A stretch of DNA of 64,000 nt from an uncultured Clostridia bacterium (GCA_934756675.1 CAKVLG010000001.1:62001-126000), one strand, 5' to 3'; counted from the first letter of the stretch, positions 41,865 through 51,758 are shown. Notes: generated by a model from the letters alone, not told the origin. Made by a program: numbers and translations.

Positions 41865-43556
41865 TTATTGTTCTGTTTGACTCTCGGTGTCGGATATTGG
41901 TTTATTTTTTGCATACTCGACAGAAGAATCAATTATTGTTTGAATAAATCCATGAATAATGATTATGTAGTACGAGAATACACGATAGAACAACAGCCCC
42001 CAAACAATGTTTGTTCCACCTATAAGGCTGCTAGTTCCAAAGAACAAGATAAACGAAAGTTCCATCATACCCGTACCACCTGGAAGCGGAATACCCGCTG
42101 TCGCCATTTGGCAAATAAGGCTTAAAACAAAACATATGCCCCATATCGCAAAGAATTCAGCAACGCAAGTAAATGTTATATTAGAAAACGCCATGACTAT
42201 CGCAAAAGGAATACTAATATATGCAATATTTTCTAGCAAGCATAACAGAATAGTTTTAAAAAGCACCATTTTATTTTTCCATAAATAGCTTGTTGAGTTT
42301 TGATATTCAATTACTTGATTATTAAACTTTTCGTAAGCTTTGCGATAATCTTTTACAATTCGCATTTTATAGCCAAGTCTTACTATCCATTTCGAGAACG
42401 ACTTACCAACAATTCTTCTGTTGCCAAGAAATAGCATCGAAAAACCTAGTCCAGCACAAATTATAAGACCAATTACGCCACAAATCTTAACAAGCACTTG
42501 TAAAAAAGAGTTGAGTGGAGTTGCTACCGGCAAGTTTGGTATTCCGAAAATAAAAGTTACTATACCTATTACAGAAAGAACCATGTTATTAACAATAAGC
42601 CTAATAATTGGAATACTTGTTGCAGTGCCTGGGTTGATGCCAGCCTTACTCATTGTAACAATTTGAAAAGGTTGACCACCAACAGCAAATGGTGTGATAT
42701 TGTCGTAATATTTACCGATTATCGAAATTCTGTAACCCAAATAAAACTTCTTTTTCCCCGTTGTTTTCTTAATTAACATATAGTAGCTTAATGTGTTTGC
42801 AAGAATGACAATTACATAAAATGCAAATGCAAGTATCAGCCACCAAAGACGTTTACCTTGAGTTGCCGAAACAGTTGCAAAGTCTGCATCTTGAGTACTC
42901 TTCAAAAACCCATTGATGATAAATATCATAATGAAAATATTAAGTGCAAGCATCAATGTGTTGACCAAAATATTCTTTTTTCGTTTTTTTGGTTGCTGAG
43001 TTTCTTCGGCTTCTTCTAACTTTTCTTGTACAATTTCTGTATTGATAATCGTTTCACCTGCAATAGTTGGTTTACCAAACAGTTCTGAAACAATTTCTTC
43101 TTTTTCGTATTTTTTGTTTTGTTTGTTGTTTTGATTTGACCTGCGCGTCTTTTTATTTAACTTTCTTTTAGTGGAAACCTTTTCCTCTTTTATTTCTTTA
43201 CTTTTTATTTGCCCGTCACTTGCCACAACTTCTGAAATTTGTTCTTCTTCAATAGTTGGTTGTGTTAAAACTTTTTGTTCTTGGTTTGTTTTCAAGTCTT
43301 GAGACGCTTGGTCTTGATCTGTTTGCACGTTTTGTTCAACTGTTTGCCCTTCGCTAACAGTTTCATTTTGCAAGTCTACCAAGCTCAAATATTTTTCATT
43401 CTCTTCATTCTTTGCTATTGTGGTTTTTTTTGCTACATTTTTCTTTTTTCTTTTAGATTTATTAGAAGATTTTTTTGCACTAGAAATAGCTGCAGAATTA
43501 TCTGCAGCCACAATATCCATTTTCATTTGTTGACTTTTTGAATCTTCTTTTTCCAT
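41865..43556 (-). CDS. YbhN/UPF0104-type flippase-like membrane protein with charged N-terminal tail
   Basis: 563 residues from MEKEDSKSQQ. Residues 1 to about 185 are a soluble Lys/Gln/Glu-rich tail (KKSSNKSKRKKKN, KRKLNKKTRRSNQNNKQNKK). Then about eight membrane helices with GYRISIIGKYYDNITPFAVGGQPFQI and MATAGIPLPGGTGMMELSF, the hallmarks of the lysylphosphatidylglycerol synthase TM/YbhN family. No MprF catalytic domain follows. The family moves or senses lipids; the exact substrate is unknown. Promoter TTGACA-18-TATAAT ends ten bases before the ATG. Confidence 0.8.
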   Translation of the reverse strand: MEKEDSKSQQMKMDIVAADNSAAISSAKKSSNKSKRKKKNVAKKTTIAKNEENEKYLSLVDLQNETVSEGQTVEQNVQTDQDQASQDLKTNQEQKVLTQPTIEEEQISEVVASDGQIKSKEIKEEKVSTKRKLNKKTRRSNQNNKQNKKYEKEEIVSELFGKPTIAGETIINTEIVQEKLEEAEETQQPKKRKKNILVNTLMLALNIFIMIFIINGFLKSTQDADFATVSATQGKRLWWLILAFAFYVIVILANTLSYYMLIKKTTGKKKFYLGYRISIIGKYYDNITPFAVGGQPFQIVTMSKAGINPGTATSIPIIRLIVNNMVLSVIGIVTFIFGIPNLPVATPLNSFLQVLVKICGVIGLIICAGLGFSMLFLGNRRIVGKSFSKWIVRLGYKMRIVKDYRKAYEKFNNQVIEYQNSTSYLWKNKMVLFKTILLCLLENIAYISIPFAIVMAFSNITFTCVAEFFAIWGICFVLSLICQMATAGIPLPGGTGMMELSFILFFGTSSLIGGTNIVWGLLFYRVFSYYIIIIHGFIQTIIDSSVEYAKNKPISDTESQTEQ

Positions 43557-43566
43557 TATCAGTTGT

Positions 43567-43596
43567 ATTATATTACAACCAGCTTTCAACTGTCAA
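43567..43596 (-). promoter_or_regulatory. Promoter of the YbhN-type gene
   Basis: TTGACA (43591-43596), 18 bp, TATAAT (43567-43572), ten bases before the ATG. Confidence 0.7.
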
Positions 43597-43629
43597 TAAA
43601 AAAAACGCTAACTGACTTTAGCGTTTTTT
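43597..43629 (-). terminator. Terminator of the PrsA-like gene
   Basis: Stem AAACGCTAA/TTAGCGTTT (43603-43611 and 43618-43626) with T runs on the minus strand, directly upstream of the next promoter. Confidence 0.85.
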
Positions 43630-43638
43630 ATAGGTTTG

Positions 43639-45450
43639 TTAACCTTTTAATGCTTCCATTAATTCATCGTATGTTGGACGATCTTTTTCGTACTTAATTT
43701 TGCCAGAATCGCGATACTCTTTTACAAGTTTGTTGATGCGACTAGAAAAATATGTACCATTATCTCCAAGATATTCATTTTTTAATTGATCATAAACATA
43801 TTCATAAATTGTTTGGTTTGTAAGGTTAGAAACTTTTGCATTTTTGAGATTTGCAATTGTGGCTGCAATGTTAACTTCGCCAGCTGTATAAACAACATCT
43901 GCAACAGGACCTTCGTCATACACACCTGTAAGCATCATGATATGAATACCATAGTCACTTACAACAAATTTAACCGTACCATATTGGTTTGTTGTTTTAT
44001 ATTCTTCATAGAGTTCTCTTGCTCCATTTGTAAAGTCTTTTACAAGTGAACCATGTTCATAATCTTCTGATGAGATTGCGAAACCAAGAACACCTTTGAG
44101 TTTATCATTAACTAGCAAACTTGTATCTTCGGTAAACTCCCAAGTAAGTTTGTTGAAAATATCAATCTTTTCTTCACCTGTTTTACCAGCAGATAAAGTG
44201 TTATACAAGTTTAAGATATCGTTCGCTGTATATTCACGTTCCTTGTCGAACTCAAGACCAGTTTTTGCATTTCTTGCTTTTATTCCCTTTGTTGATTGAA
44301 GTGAAGTAGCTATAGCTGCTCTAACATTGTCTTCGTAGTTTTGACGAAGCATAATATCTACGTCTGTGCTATAACCAGCATCTTGTTTCAATTTTGTAAG
44401 TGAATCGTCATCAAATTTAATTAATAAATGTTGAACTGAGAAATATTTGTTTCCTTCATTGCCGTTGTGATACATAATCATGCTTTCGTTATCGGTAGAA
44501 GAAATAACTTTTGTGTAGTTTGCAAGTGTCTCGTATTTTTCAGAATCTTTACCAAGAAGGTCAAGGTATTTTTCTACAATAGCTTTGTCAGAAAGTTTAT
44601 CTTCTCCACTAGACAAGATTTGTGCACAAATATATTCTTTATATTCGTTATAAAGAGCATTTTCTTCATATACTTTTAATACTCTTTCAATCTCTTCTCT
44701 GTATACAACATCTTTATTGTAGTTGTCGCCATTTACTTTTGCAGATAACATTAAGTTTGCAATGTATTTATCAAAAGCAACGCTGCGATCAGAAAGTTCT
44801 TCGGCTGGGATATCAGCTATCATTGTATCACGTGGATGATCATCATCAACTGTGCCTGTTAAATATTTTGTTTTAACAAAATTGTTGAGGGCATCAATCA
44901 TTTCGTCAATTGTTTTAAGGCGACCTTGTGTACCTTTTGTATAAGATATAACTGGCTCAAAAGTGTAACCTTTATAAATGATTTCTTTATCTTTGTCGTC
45001 TTCATCTTTAAATCTTGATGGATATTTTTCATTATCTTTATCGATATCTTTTGAAGAATATACTTTCTTTTCGTATGAATCAACATTATCATGGAAGTAA
45101 TCGAACACGCTATACCATGCGTCCATATAATCTTCGTCTGTCAATGCGATTGTTCCATTGTTTAAAAGTTTTTTAGCTTCTTGCATAACGACTTCGCGAG
45201 AAATAATAGAGTTGTAAAACGAATCCATTACAACATCTGTATCGTTATACATAAAATAATATTGGTTTTGTTGATAGAAACTATAGAATGAATTGACAAT
45301 ATCTTTGGTTGTAAGTGTTTTTTCATCAACTGTAATAATATCGTCTTGTTGCTCTGCTTTTGAATCTTTTGTTACAAGTGAACAGCCAGAAAAACAAGAG
45401 ATTGTTATTAAACAAATCATCATAATTATTGCATAAAACTTTTTCTTCAT
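43639..45450 (-). CDS. PrsA/SurA-like foldase lipoprotein
   Basis: 603 residues. Signal peptide with lipobox FSGC (cysteine near 23). An N-terminal helical SurA/PrsA-type chaperone region (DEKTLTTKDIVNSFYSF...ISREVVMQEAKKLL) is followed by parvulin-like sequence: KYFSVQHLLIKFDDDS near 330 and VSDYGIHIMMLTGVYDEG near 510. It is about twice the length of Bacillus PrsA, with a long insert between these parts. Predicted to help fold exported proteins on the outer face of the membrane. GGAGG ribosome site. Confidence 0.75.
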   Translation of the reverse strand: MKKKFYAIIMMICLITISCFSGCSLVTKDSKAEQQDDIITVDEKTLTTKDIVNSFYSFYQQNQYYFMYNDTDVVMDSFYNSIISREVVMQEAKKLLNNGTIALTDEDYMDAWYSVFDYFHDNVDSYEKKVYSSKDIDKDNEKYPSRFKDEDDKDKEIIYKGYTFEPVISYTKGTQGRLKTIDEMIDALNNFVKTKYLTGTVDDDHPRDTMIADIPAEELSDRSVAFDKYIANLMLSAKVNGDNYNKDVVYREEIERVLKVYEENALYNEYKEYICAQILSSGEDKLSDKAIVEKYLDLLGKDSEKYETLANYTKVISSTDNESMIMYHNGNEGNKYFSVQHLLIKFDDDSLTKLKQDAGYSTDVDIMLRQNYEDNVRAAIATSLQSTKGIKARNAKTGLEFDKEREYTANDILNLYNTLSAGKTGEEKIDIFNKLTWEFTEDTSLLVNDKLKGVLGFAISSEDYEHGSLVKDFTNGARELYEEYKTTNQYGTVKFVVSDYGIHIMMLTGVYDEGPVADVVYTAGEVNIAATIANLKNAKVSNLTNQTIYEYVYDQLKNEYLGDNGTYFSSRINKLVKEYRDSGKIKYEKDRPTYDELMEALKG

Positions 45451-45502
45451 ATATCCTCCTAAAACTAGACTAGTTTATTTTACATTACTTCATGGTTAAA
45501 AA

Positions 45503-48500
45503 TCAATCTTTTTTGATATTTTTGCTGGCAACAATTAAAAATTCTCTAACAAGTTTAAAGTTTTCTACACTCGATTGTTGCATTGCAAACCTAATCTTTG
45601 GCAATCCCGACATATCCAGGCTGCAAATCTTAACGAATTTATAGAGTGCTTCGGCAATTGCACTATTATGAATAATATCCGTTTTTTCGTCAAATATAAG
45701 TTCAACGGCCTTGTCTGACGAAAGCACTTCAACTGCGCCAAGTTTTTTAGCCAAGTTTCGAATAAGCGACACATTCATAAGATTCTTTGTTTCTTGTGGT
45801 GGTTCGCCAAATTTTTCTTTCATATTACGTAAACATGCGTCAAGCGATTCTTCACTGTCGATAGTCGCAATGTTTTTGTATGCTATCATGCGGTCTTCAC
45901 TTTGCGTGATGTATGTTTCTGGAATAAATGCATCAATATTGACGCGAACAAGAACTTCTTTCTCTTCTTCCTTGTGTTCACCTTTGAGCTCTGCAACCGC
46001 TTCACCAAGAAGTTTTGAATACATTTCATATCCGACTTTCTGCAAGTGACCATGTTGGTCAGCACCAAACAAACTGCCACTACCACGTATTTCAAGGTCG
46101 CGCATTGCAAGTTTAAACCCGCTACCAAATTCGGTAAATTCAACAATAGCATCAAGTCTTTTATACGCTTCTTCGCTCAAAACTTTTGAATTATCATAAG
46201 TAAAATATGCATAAGCTGTTTTGTTTCCGCGGCCAACCCTACCACGTATTTGATAGAGTTGACTTAGCCCAAGTTTGTCGCTGTCATAAACAATTAAGGT
46301 ATTTGCGTTTTCTATATCGATACCATTTTCGATTAATGTTGTACAAATGAGCACGTCCGACTGTTTGTGATAAAAATCATAAATAACGCGTTCGAGTTCG
46401 TTTGATGCAAGCCTTCCGTGAGCAACACTAATCTTTGCTTCTGGAACAATCTTTTTCACTTTTTCGGCAAAGGCATAGATTTTTTCTACACGGTTAAACA
46501 AAATAAATACTTGCCCCCCGCGTGACATTTCTCTTAAAACCGCGTCACGCACCAAGTCGTCTGAATATTCAACAACATATGTCACAATTGGCAATCTTTC
46601 GCTTGGCGGAGTAGAAATAATACTAACATCACGTATACCACTAAGCGACATGTTGAGCGTTCTTGGTATTGGCGTTGCAGACAATGTTAATACATCGACT
46701 GTTGGATATTTGCGTTTAAGTTTTTCCTTATCTTCAACGCCAAACTTTTGTTCTTCGTCCAAAATTATTAACCCAAGATTTTTGAAGTTGACATCTTTAC
46801 TCAGCAATCTATGAGTGCCACAAATAACATCTGTTTTACCACTCTCTAAATCGACAAGGGTTTTTTTAGCTTCCTTCGGAGTTTTAAACCTATTTAAAAC
46901 ATCAACATTTACACCAAAATTCATAAATCTTGTTTTGCAAGTGTTGTAATGTTGCTCAGAAAGTATTGTTGTTGGAGCCAAAAAGCATACTTGTTTGCCA
47001 GAAACAACAGCCTTAAATGCTGCACGAAGTGCAACTTCCGTCTTTCCAAAACCCACATCGCCGCAAAGCAATCTATCCATAATCTTAGGGCTTTCCATGT
47101 CTTTTTTTATTTCAGATAAACTAATTAATTGGTCTTCTGTTTCTGTGTATTCAAAAGAGTTTTCAAACTCAGTCTGCAACATGTCGTCTTTTTTAAACGC
47201 AAAACCGCGTTTGCTTTCACGCTCTGCGTAAAGCTTTAATAAATCAAATGCCAAAGTTTTGACACTTTCTTTTACTTTAGCCTTCACTTTGGCAAATTCA
47301 GTGCCACCAATTTTGCTTAACTTTGCTGGTTTTTCAGCACCAGAAAATCTATCAAGCATTGAAAGTTGCTCGATAGGAACATAGAGCTTATCGTCATCGC
47401 GGTACCTTACAACAACATAGTCTTTTGTACCAAACGACCCCGTGAGTTTTGTTACGCCTTCACATATACCAATACCATGTATTTGGTGAACGACATAGTC
47501 ACCAATCTTTGGAACATTAAAGACATTTTCGCGGCTAGCAAGAAGTTTTTTGCTCTCGTTTTTCTTTGGTAAAAAGTTATATGTACCGACAATAACAATT
47601 TTTTCTTTGTTTAAAATAAATCCATTGTTAAATTCATATGGCAAAATAGCAGACTTACCGCAAGAAAGTGTTGCCTTTTCGTCGACGTCTATTTCAACAT
47701 CGCGGGCAAGTAATTGCCTGTGAAGTTTATCTGCTTCTTCTTTTGACCCTGCAAAAATGAACACATTGTTTTCATAATGCAACCAGCTGTGAATATCACG
47801 CAAAAACTCTGGCAAGTTGTGTGTATACTTAATCATTGGTTGAGCTTGAAGCGAGAACACTGCATCTGGCTGAATAAACCTGTTAGCATTTGTAATCTTT
47901 TGGTAACAAAGCATTTGCCTTTTTTGCATCTTTAATAGAAGTTCGTCAAAAGTAAAATACCCCATGTCAGACTTGTTTAGGTATCTGCCAGTTTTGAGCA
48001 TAGATGTAAATCTGCTTGCAAGTTCTTTTGCAGAAGCTTGACCAAGGTCATACACCATTTTAACTTCGTCAATAACAACCGTGCCACTAATATAATCAAA
48101 AAGCGAACTGTCATATCCAAGAAGTGGCCTAATATAGTCCATCGAAAAACTGCGATCCTTATTCTCAAGGCGTGAAATAACTTCGTCAAGTTTTCCCATA
48201 TAATCGTTTTCGCTGTCCGCATCTGGGAAAGTGTTTTTGCGTGCCTTGTTCACGCGTTCAATAAGCCCTGGCACGTCGCTATCTTCATAAAAAATGCTAG
48301 TTGCAGGCATGAGTTCAATTTTATTAATTTCTTTACTTGGCTTTTGCGATTGAATATCATAGATAAAAATGCTTTCTATTGTTTCGTCGAAAAAGTTTAT
48401 TCTGATTGGGTAGTCTTGACCAACTGGAAAAATGTCTACAATGTCGCCACGAACAGAAAATTCCCCACCAACAGACACCAAATCGTTACGTCTAAAGCCA

Positions 48501-48958
48501 GCCACAATTAACTTGCTAACTAAGTCATTTATTTGAATGGTCATGTCTTTTTTAATGCGGATACAATTTTTTAAATATACGCTCGGCGAAATAAGTTTTG
48601 CAAGCAAACTTTCGATGCTGGCAACCACCCATTTTGTCTTTTTTGTTAAACAATTATAAAGGCAAACATTTCGCGCAAGCTTGCTTTCTTGCGACTCTGC
48701 TCTTCTATATGAAAAGTTATCGTTATCAACAGGGAAAAGTTCTACTTCCCCTGGAAAAATTTGATTTAGTAATTCTTTTGCTTTGAATCCAGAAAGCTGG
48801 TCTGGAACGATATACACACCACCATCTAAGCCTGCAAGCAATGCGATTTTCTCGTTACTTTCAACACCAAAAATCGAGCAGTTTTTTCCTGCTCTCATGT
48901 TTTCGTATATGTCGCGGTATGTACCGCCAAGTTTTTTAAAGTCAAAAAAGTTTTTCAT
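45503..48958 (-). CDS. mfd: Transcription-repair coupling factor
   Basis: Mfd, 1151 residues from MKNFFDFKKLGG. Removes RNA polymerase stalled at lesions and recruits UvrA. The UvrB-like N-terminal module, the CarD/RID segment (IGDYVVHQIHGIGICEG near 500), the helicase motifs GDVGFGKTEVALRAAF, ILDEEQKFGVEDK and QIRGRVGRGNKTAYAY, and a TRCF C-terminal domain are present. An upstream in-frame ATG lies inside pth and was rejected. It starts one base after the pth stop with no Shine-Dalgarno, so it depends on coupling. Together with uvrC it represents excision repair in this window. Confidence 0.96.
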   Translation of the reverse strand: MKNFFDFKKLGGTYRDIYENMRAGKNCSIFGVESNEKIALLAGLDGGVYIVPDQLSGFKAKELLNQIFPGEVELFPVDNDNFSYRRAESQESKLARNVCLYNCLTKKTKWVVASIESLLAKLISPSVYLKNCIRIKKDMTIQINDLVSKLIVAGFRRNDLVSVGGEFSVRGDIVDIFPVGQDYPIRINFFDETIESIFIYDIQSQKPSKEINKIELMPATSIFYEDSDVPGLIERVNKARKNTFPDADSENDYMGKLDEVISRLENKDRSFSMDYIRPLLGYDSSLFDYISGTVVIDEVKMVYDLGQASAKELASRFTSMLKTGRYLNKSDMGYFTFDELLLKMQKRQMLCYQKITNANRFIQPDAVFSLQAQPMIKYTHNLPEFLRDIHSWLHYENNVFIFAGSKEEADKLHRQLLARDVEIDVDEKATLSCGKSAILPYEFNNGFILNKEKIVIVGTYNFLPKKNESKKLLASRENVFNVPKIGDYVVHQIHGIGICEGVTKLTGSFGTKDYVVVRYRDDDKLYVPIEQLSMLDRFSGAEKPAKLSKIGGTEFAKVKAKVKESVKTLAFDLLKLYAERESKRGFAFKKDDMLQTEFENSFEYTETEDQLISLSEIKKDMESPKIMDRLLCGDVGFGKTEVALRAAFKAVVSGKQVCFLAPTTILSEQHYNTCKTRFMNFGVNVDVLNRFKTPKEAKKTLVDLESGKTDVICGTHRLLSKDVNFKNLGLIILDEEQKFGVEDKEKLKRKYPTVDVLTLSATPIPRTLNMSLSGIRDVSIISTPPSERLPIVTYVVEYSDDLVRDAVLREMSRGGQVFILFNRVEKIYAFAEKVKKIVPEAKISVAHGRLASNELERVIYDFYHKQSDVLICTTLIENGIDIENANTLIVYDSDKLGLSQLYQIRGRVGRGNKTAYAYFTYDNSKVLSEEAYKRLDAIVEFTEFGSGFKLAMRDLEIRGSGSLFGADQHGHLQKVGYEMYSKLLGEAVAELKGEHKEEEKEVLVRVNIDAFIPETYITQSEDRMIAYKNIATIDSEESLDACLRNMKEKFGEPPQETKNLMNVSLIRNLAKKLGAVEVLSSDKAVELIFDEKTDIIHNSAIAEALYKFVKICSLDMSGLPKIRFAMQQSSVENFKLVREFLIVASKNIKKD

Positions 48959-48959
48959 G

Positions 48960-49514
48960 TTAATTATATTTTTGCATAATCTGGTCGGAAGTTGCACCGC
49001 GAATAAAGTCTAGCACAGCTTCACTTGCACGGGTGTTGCCTTCGTCTATTGTTTTATTCCCCTTCACGCTCGAAAGAACAAAGTCTATTAAATCAATATT
49101 TTGTGGTCTGCCAACCCCAATACGCAAACGTTTAAACTCTGTTGTCTGCAATTTTTCAACTATATCACGCAAACCTTTGTGCGTTCCTGCTGACCCTTTT
49201 ATTTTAAAACGAATTTCGCCTTCTTTCAAGTCAAAATCGTCAGAAATTATAAGTAAATCTTCACTTAAATTGATATTTGTGTTCTTTATTAACTCTTTTA
49301 CAGCTGTTCCAGACTCGTTCATATATGTTTCTGGTTTAGCTAAAACAATTTTTTCGCCATTTATAACAGTTTCTGCAACCATAGAATGACAACGCTTTTG
49401 TTTGAACTCCACACCCAACGCTTTTGCAACTTTGTCTATACAAACAAACCCCATGTTATGAACGGTGTGTTCATACTTTTTCCCTATGTTCCCAAGACCA
49501 ACAATTATTTTCAT
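48960..49514 (-). CDS. pth: Peptidyl-tRNA hydrolase
   Basis: 184 residues. Recycles peptidyl-tRNA released during translation. MKIIVGLGNIGKKYEHTVHNMGF carries the catalytic histidine (EHTVHN); LAKPETYMNESGTAV, ISDDFDL and SAGTHKGLRDI are all conserved. It follows the GlmU-like gene by six bases, matching the glmU-(prs)-pth-mfd order of Firmicutes without prs. Confidence 0.96.
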   Translation of the reverse strand: MKIIVGLGNIGKKYEHTVHNMGFVCIDKVAKALGVEFKQKRCHSMVAETVINGEKIVLAKPETYMNESGTAVKELIKNTNINLSEDLLIISDDFDLKEGEIRFKIKGSAGTHKGLRDIVEKLQTTEFKRLRIGVGRPQNIDLIDFVLSSVKGNKTIDEGNTRASEAVLDFIRGATSDQIMQKYN

Positions 49515-49520
49515 ATTTGC

Positions 49521-50408
49521 CTACTTTACAATAATCTTTCCGTTTTCAATTTTAGAATTTTCTTCAATAACAACGCCACTTAAAACTATATTGTTTAAAA
49601 GCGTACAGTTTTCTTTTATCATGCAACTCTTTTCGATAACAACATTTTCGCCAATCTCACAATTTTCTTTCACAACACTATTTTTTATTATTGCGCTGCC
49701 GATTTTTGTATTATCGTAAATTCTGGTATTTTCGAGCTTAGAACCCGCTCCGATTTTGCAATTTTCACCAATAATAATTTTACCATAAAGACAAGTGCAA
49801 CCTTCAACAACTGTACCCTTGCCAATGCATGCATCGCCCGAAATAAATGTTGTTGCTGCGTCCTTAAAAACAACACCATTGTTCATATGATAAGACAAAA
49901 TCCTGTTCTTCATGATGTCTGCAATAATGCTGAGTTGGCTGAGAGAAGAAACCATCATAAAGTCTTCTTCCTCAAAATAATATGTCTGTGGTGTATAGAT
50001 TTCACCAACACGCTTGATGTATTCAGTTCTAAACACATAGCCACGTGTAAGCTTGCAAACATTGAGCCCACGCGTTACAACAAAGTCCATAATGCCATTA
50101 ATGTTTGACCTTGTCATAAGTGGAGTATCTGCAAATAGCACCAGAGTATACTCGCTACTAGTTAGGTATGGTCTTATCGTTTCGATAACGCTGTCGCCAT
50201 TCAATTTTTCGAGCACGATTGGACGCGTTGGGCACGCTCTTGTTACCCAGCTTAAAAGTGATTTACCACAGATCTCAAGGTTATAGACCTTGGTTTGCAA
50301 ATTTAAGTTATTGTTTTCAAGCAACACAAAACAAGTAACGTCCTTGCCGTTATCCAAGCTTTGCGGATTGAACTGCGTTTTCTTTTGTTCTTCTAAAATC
50401 GTTTCCAT
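49521..50408 (-). CDS. Degenerate GlmU-like protein (truncated nucleotidyltransferase plus hexapeptide helix)
   Basis: 295 residues versus about 455 for GlmU. The N-terminal part keeps YTLVLFADTPLMTRSNI (GlmU GDxPLIT) and SQLSIIADIMKNRILSYHMNNGV (GlmU RxxLxxAxxxMRxRIxxxHMxNGV). The nucleotide-binding LxxGxGTRM loop is absent. The C-terminal half is a shortened left-handed beta-helix of hexapeptide repeats (IGKGTVVEG, IGENCKIG) without the acetyltransferase residues. It occupies the glmU position next to pth-mfd, so it probably descends from glmU but has lost both activities as known. Promoter TTGACA-17-TAAAAT ends six bases before the ATG. Confidence 0.7.
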   Translation of the reverse strand: METILEEQKKTQFNPQSLDNGKDVTCFVLLENNNLNLQTKVYNLEICGKSLLSWVTRACPTRPIVLEKLNGDSVIETIRPYLTSSEYTLVLFADTPLMTRSNINGIMDFVVTRGLNVCKLTRGYVFRTEYIKRVGEIYTPQTYYFEEEDFMMVSSLSQLSIIADIMKNRILSYHMNNGVVFKDAATTFISGDACIGKGTVVEGCTCLYGKIIIGENCKIGAGSKLENTRIYDNTKIGSAIIKNSVVKENCEIGENVVIEKSCMIKENCTLLNNIVLSGVVIEENSKIENGKIIVK

Positions 50409-50414
50409 AATTTT

Positions 50415-50443
50415 ATTTTATAAACTTCCTTTGTTTTTGTCAA
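50415..50443 (-). promoter_or_regulatory. Predicted leaderless promoter of the GlmU-like gene
   Basis: TTGACA (50438-50443), 17 bp, TAAAAT (50415-50420), six bases to the ATG; it begins directly after the tadA stop codon. Confidence 0.75.
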
Positions 50444-50896
50444 TTATTTTATTTTGTTTCGTTTGCTTGCAAAGTACGAACTAACAAGTTCGCCGCATTC
50501 GTCAGCCATAATACCACCAGTGATATTTATGTTATGGTTAAGCCCTGCTTTGCTTGCTAGCGTTTCGCATGGCAAAACATCTTGTTTATTAACTTTAGCA
50601 CCGAAATATAAATTGTCGAGCCTTGCATTTAAAATAGCACCCATGCACATAACACATGGCTCGAGCGTAACATAAATGTCGCACCCAACAAGCCTAAAAT
50701 CATGCAACTTTTTACATGCTTTTCTAATTGCTAGTACTTCTGCATGGGCAGTTGCATCACGCTTTTTCTCACGCTTGTTATATGCTTTTGCAATAATTTT
50801 ATCACCCATAACAATAACAGCACCAACTGGCACTTCGTCATGTTTTTCAGCTTTTTTCGCAAGCTCTAATGCTTCAATCATGTATTTTTGGTTCAT
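50444..50896 (-). CDS. tadA: tRNA-specific adenosine deaminase
   Basis: 150 residues. Converts A34 to inosine in tRNA-Arg(ACG). The zinc site is intact: DATAHAEVLAIRKA (HAE) and VTLEPCVMCMGAIL (PCxxC). VPVGAVIV at the N-terminus is typical. It overlaps the carboxypeptidase gene by 23 bp, so the two are coupled. Confidence 0.95.
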   Translation of the reverse strand: MNQKYMIEALELAKKAEKHDEVPVGAVIVMGDKIIAKAYNKREKKRDATAHAEVLAIRKACKKLHDFRLVGCDIYVTLEPCVMCMGAILNARLDNLYFGAKVNKQDVLPCETLASKAGLNHNINITGGIMADECGELVSSYFASKRNKIK

Positions 50897-51758
50897 ACTC
50901 TTTTACTATTCCTATTAAATCAGCAAGAGTATAACACAAATCTTTAACTTTGTAAAAGAGTTTTTCTGCGTATTCTTCTTTAATTGGATGCACAAAATCA
51001 TCACTTGCAAGTTCCACGGTCAGTGCTGGGATTTTAAGTGCACTCACGCACCAATCTTTATAGCCACCGCTACTAACTCTTTGCACATTTTTTATTTTAT
51101 AACCAAGAGTGCTTGCAACTAGTTTTGCAATTTTTCTATCCCGCCAATATCTTGCCCCACATTGATAAAAATTATAATACACTTCTTCGCCTTTTGTGTG
51201 AAAGCTAAGCGTTAGTGCTGGGTTAAACATTTTTGTTTCTTGCACAAGCACTTGTGTTTCTGGTTCGCTAAATGGTTTTTTCCCTTTATATCCATTGTTA
51301 CAAGGCACCTTGCTCCCCTTTTGCCTTTCCCACTTTGCATCAAAATTATTATTTATATCCACGCCATTAACATTTGCTTTGTATAGCGAAAAATCGTGAT
51401 TGTCATTGTTAATTTGCAACAAATTTTCACGCATGTCTTTTGGTACGCTTTGCACCCCACGTTTCACAAGTTCTATGCCGTCAGCATTGACCATCGGTAA
51501 AATAATGATATTTGGCGTTCCAATAAGTTTTAGGTTTTCGTAATCGCTTTCGATTAATTCAATTAGTTTTATCATCACATCGCAGCCAACATACTCGCGT
51601 GCATGCACGCCAGCATTTAGCAATACAAAAGGCCTTGCATCATCAAATATGCAAGACCATCTATATATGTTTCTGCCAAGCACAGTTTTACCAGCAATGG
51701 AAACATAAAAATGTTTATATTCTTTTTTTGCTTTTTGTTCAATTGTAGCATAATCCAT
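50874..51758 (-). CDS. M14-family zinc carboxypeptidase
   Basis: 294 residues, no signal peptide seen. Zinc ligands: NAGVHAREYVG (HxxE) near residue 52 and LSFHTKGEEVYYNF near 182; the catalytic glutamate is in ALTVELASDD near 260. MVNADGIELV and VNGVDINNNFDAKW are typical of the peptidoglycan-acting gamma-D-glutamyl-meso-diaminopimelate peptidase group (NpdA/YqgT-like). The likely role is peptide recycling in the cytoplasm, or wall turnover if exported by another route. A TTGTAA-17-CATAAT promoter ends seven bases before the ATG; no Shine-Dalgarno. Confidence 0.85.
   Translation of the reverse strand: MDYATIEQKAKKEYKHFYVSIAGKTVLGRNIYRWSCIFDDARPFVLLNAGVHAREYVGCDVMIKLIELIESDYENLKLIGTPNIIILPMVNADGIELVKRGVQSVPKDMRENLLQINNDNHDFSLYKANVNGVDINNNFDAKWERQKGSKVPCNNGYKGKKPFSEPETQVLVQETKMFNPALTLSFHTKGEEVYYNFYQCGARYWRDRKIAKLVASTLGYKIKNVQRVSSGGYKDWCVSALKIPALTVELASDDFVHPIKEEYAEKLFYKVKDLCYTLADLIGIVKEYEPKIHD

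Noticed and set aside
48961..48967. TATAAT just before the mfd start
   Set aside because: It is formed by the last codons of pth and is only four bases from the ATG, without a -35; coupling to pth explains mfd expression better.
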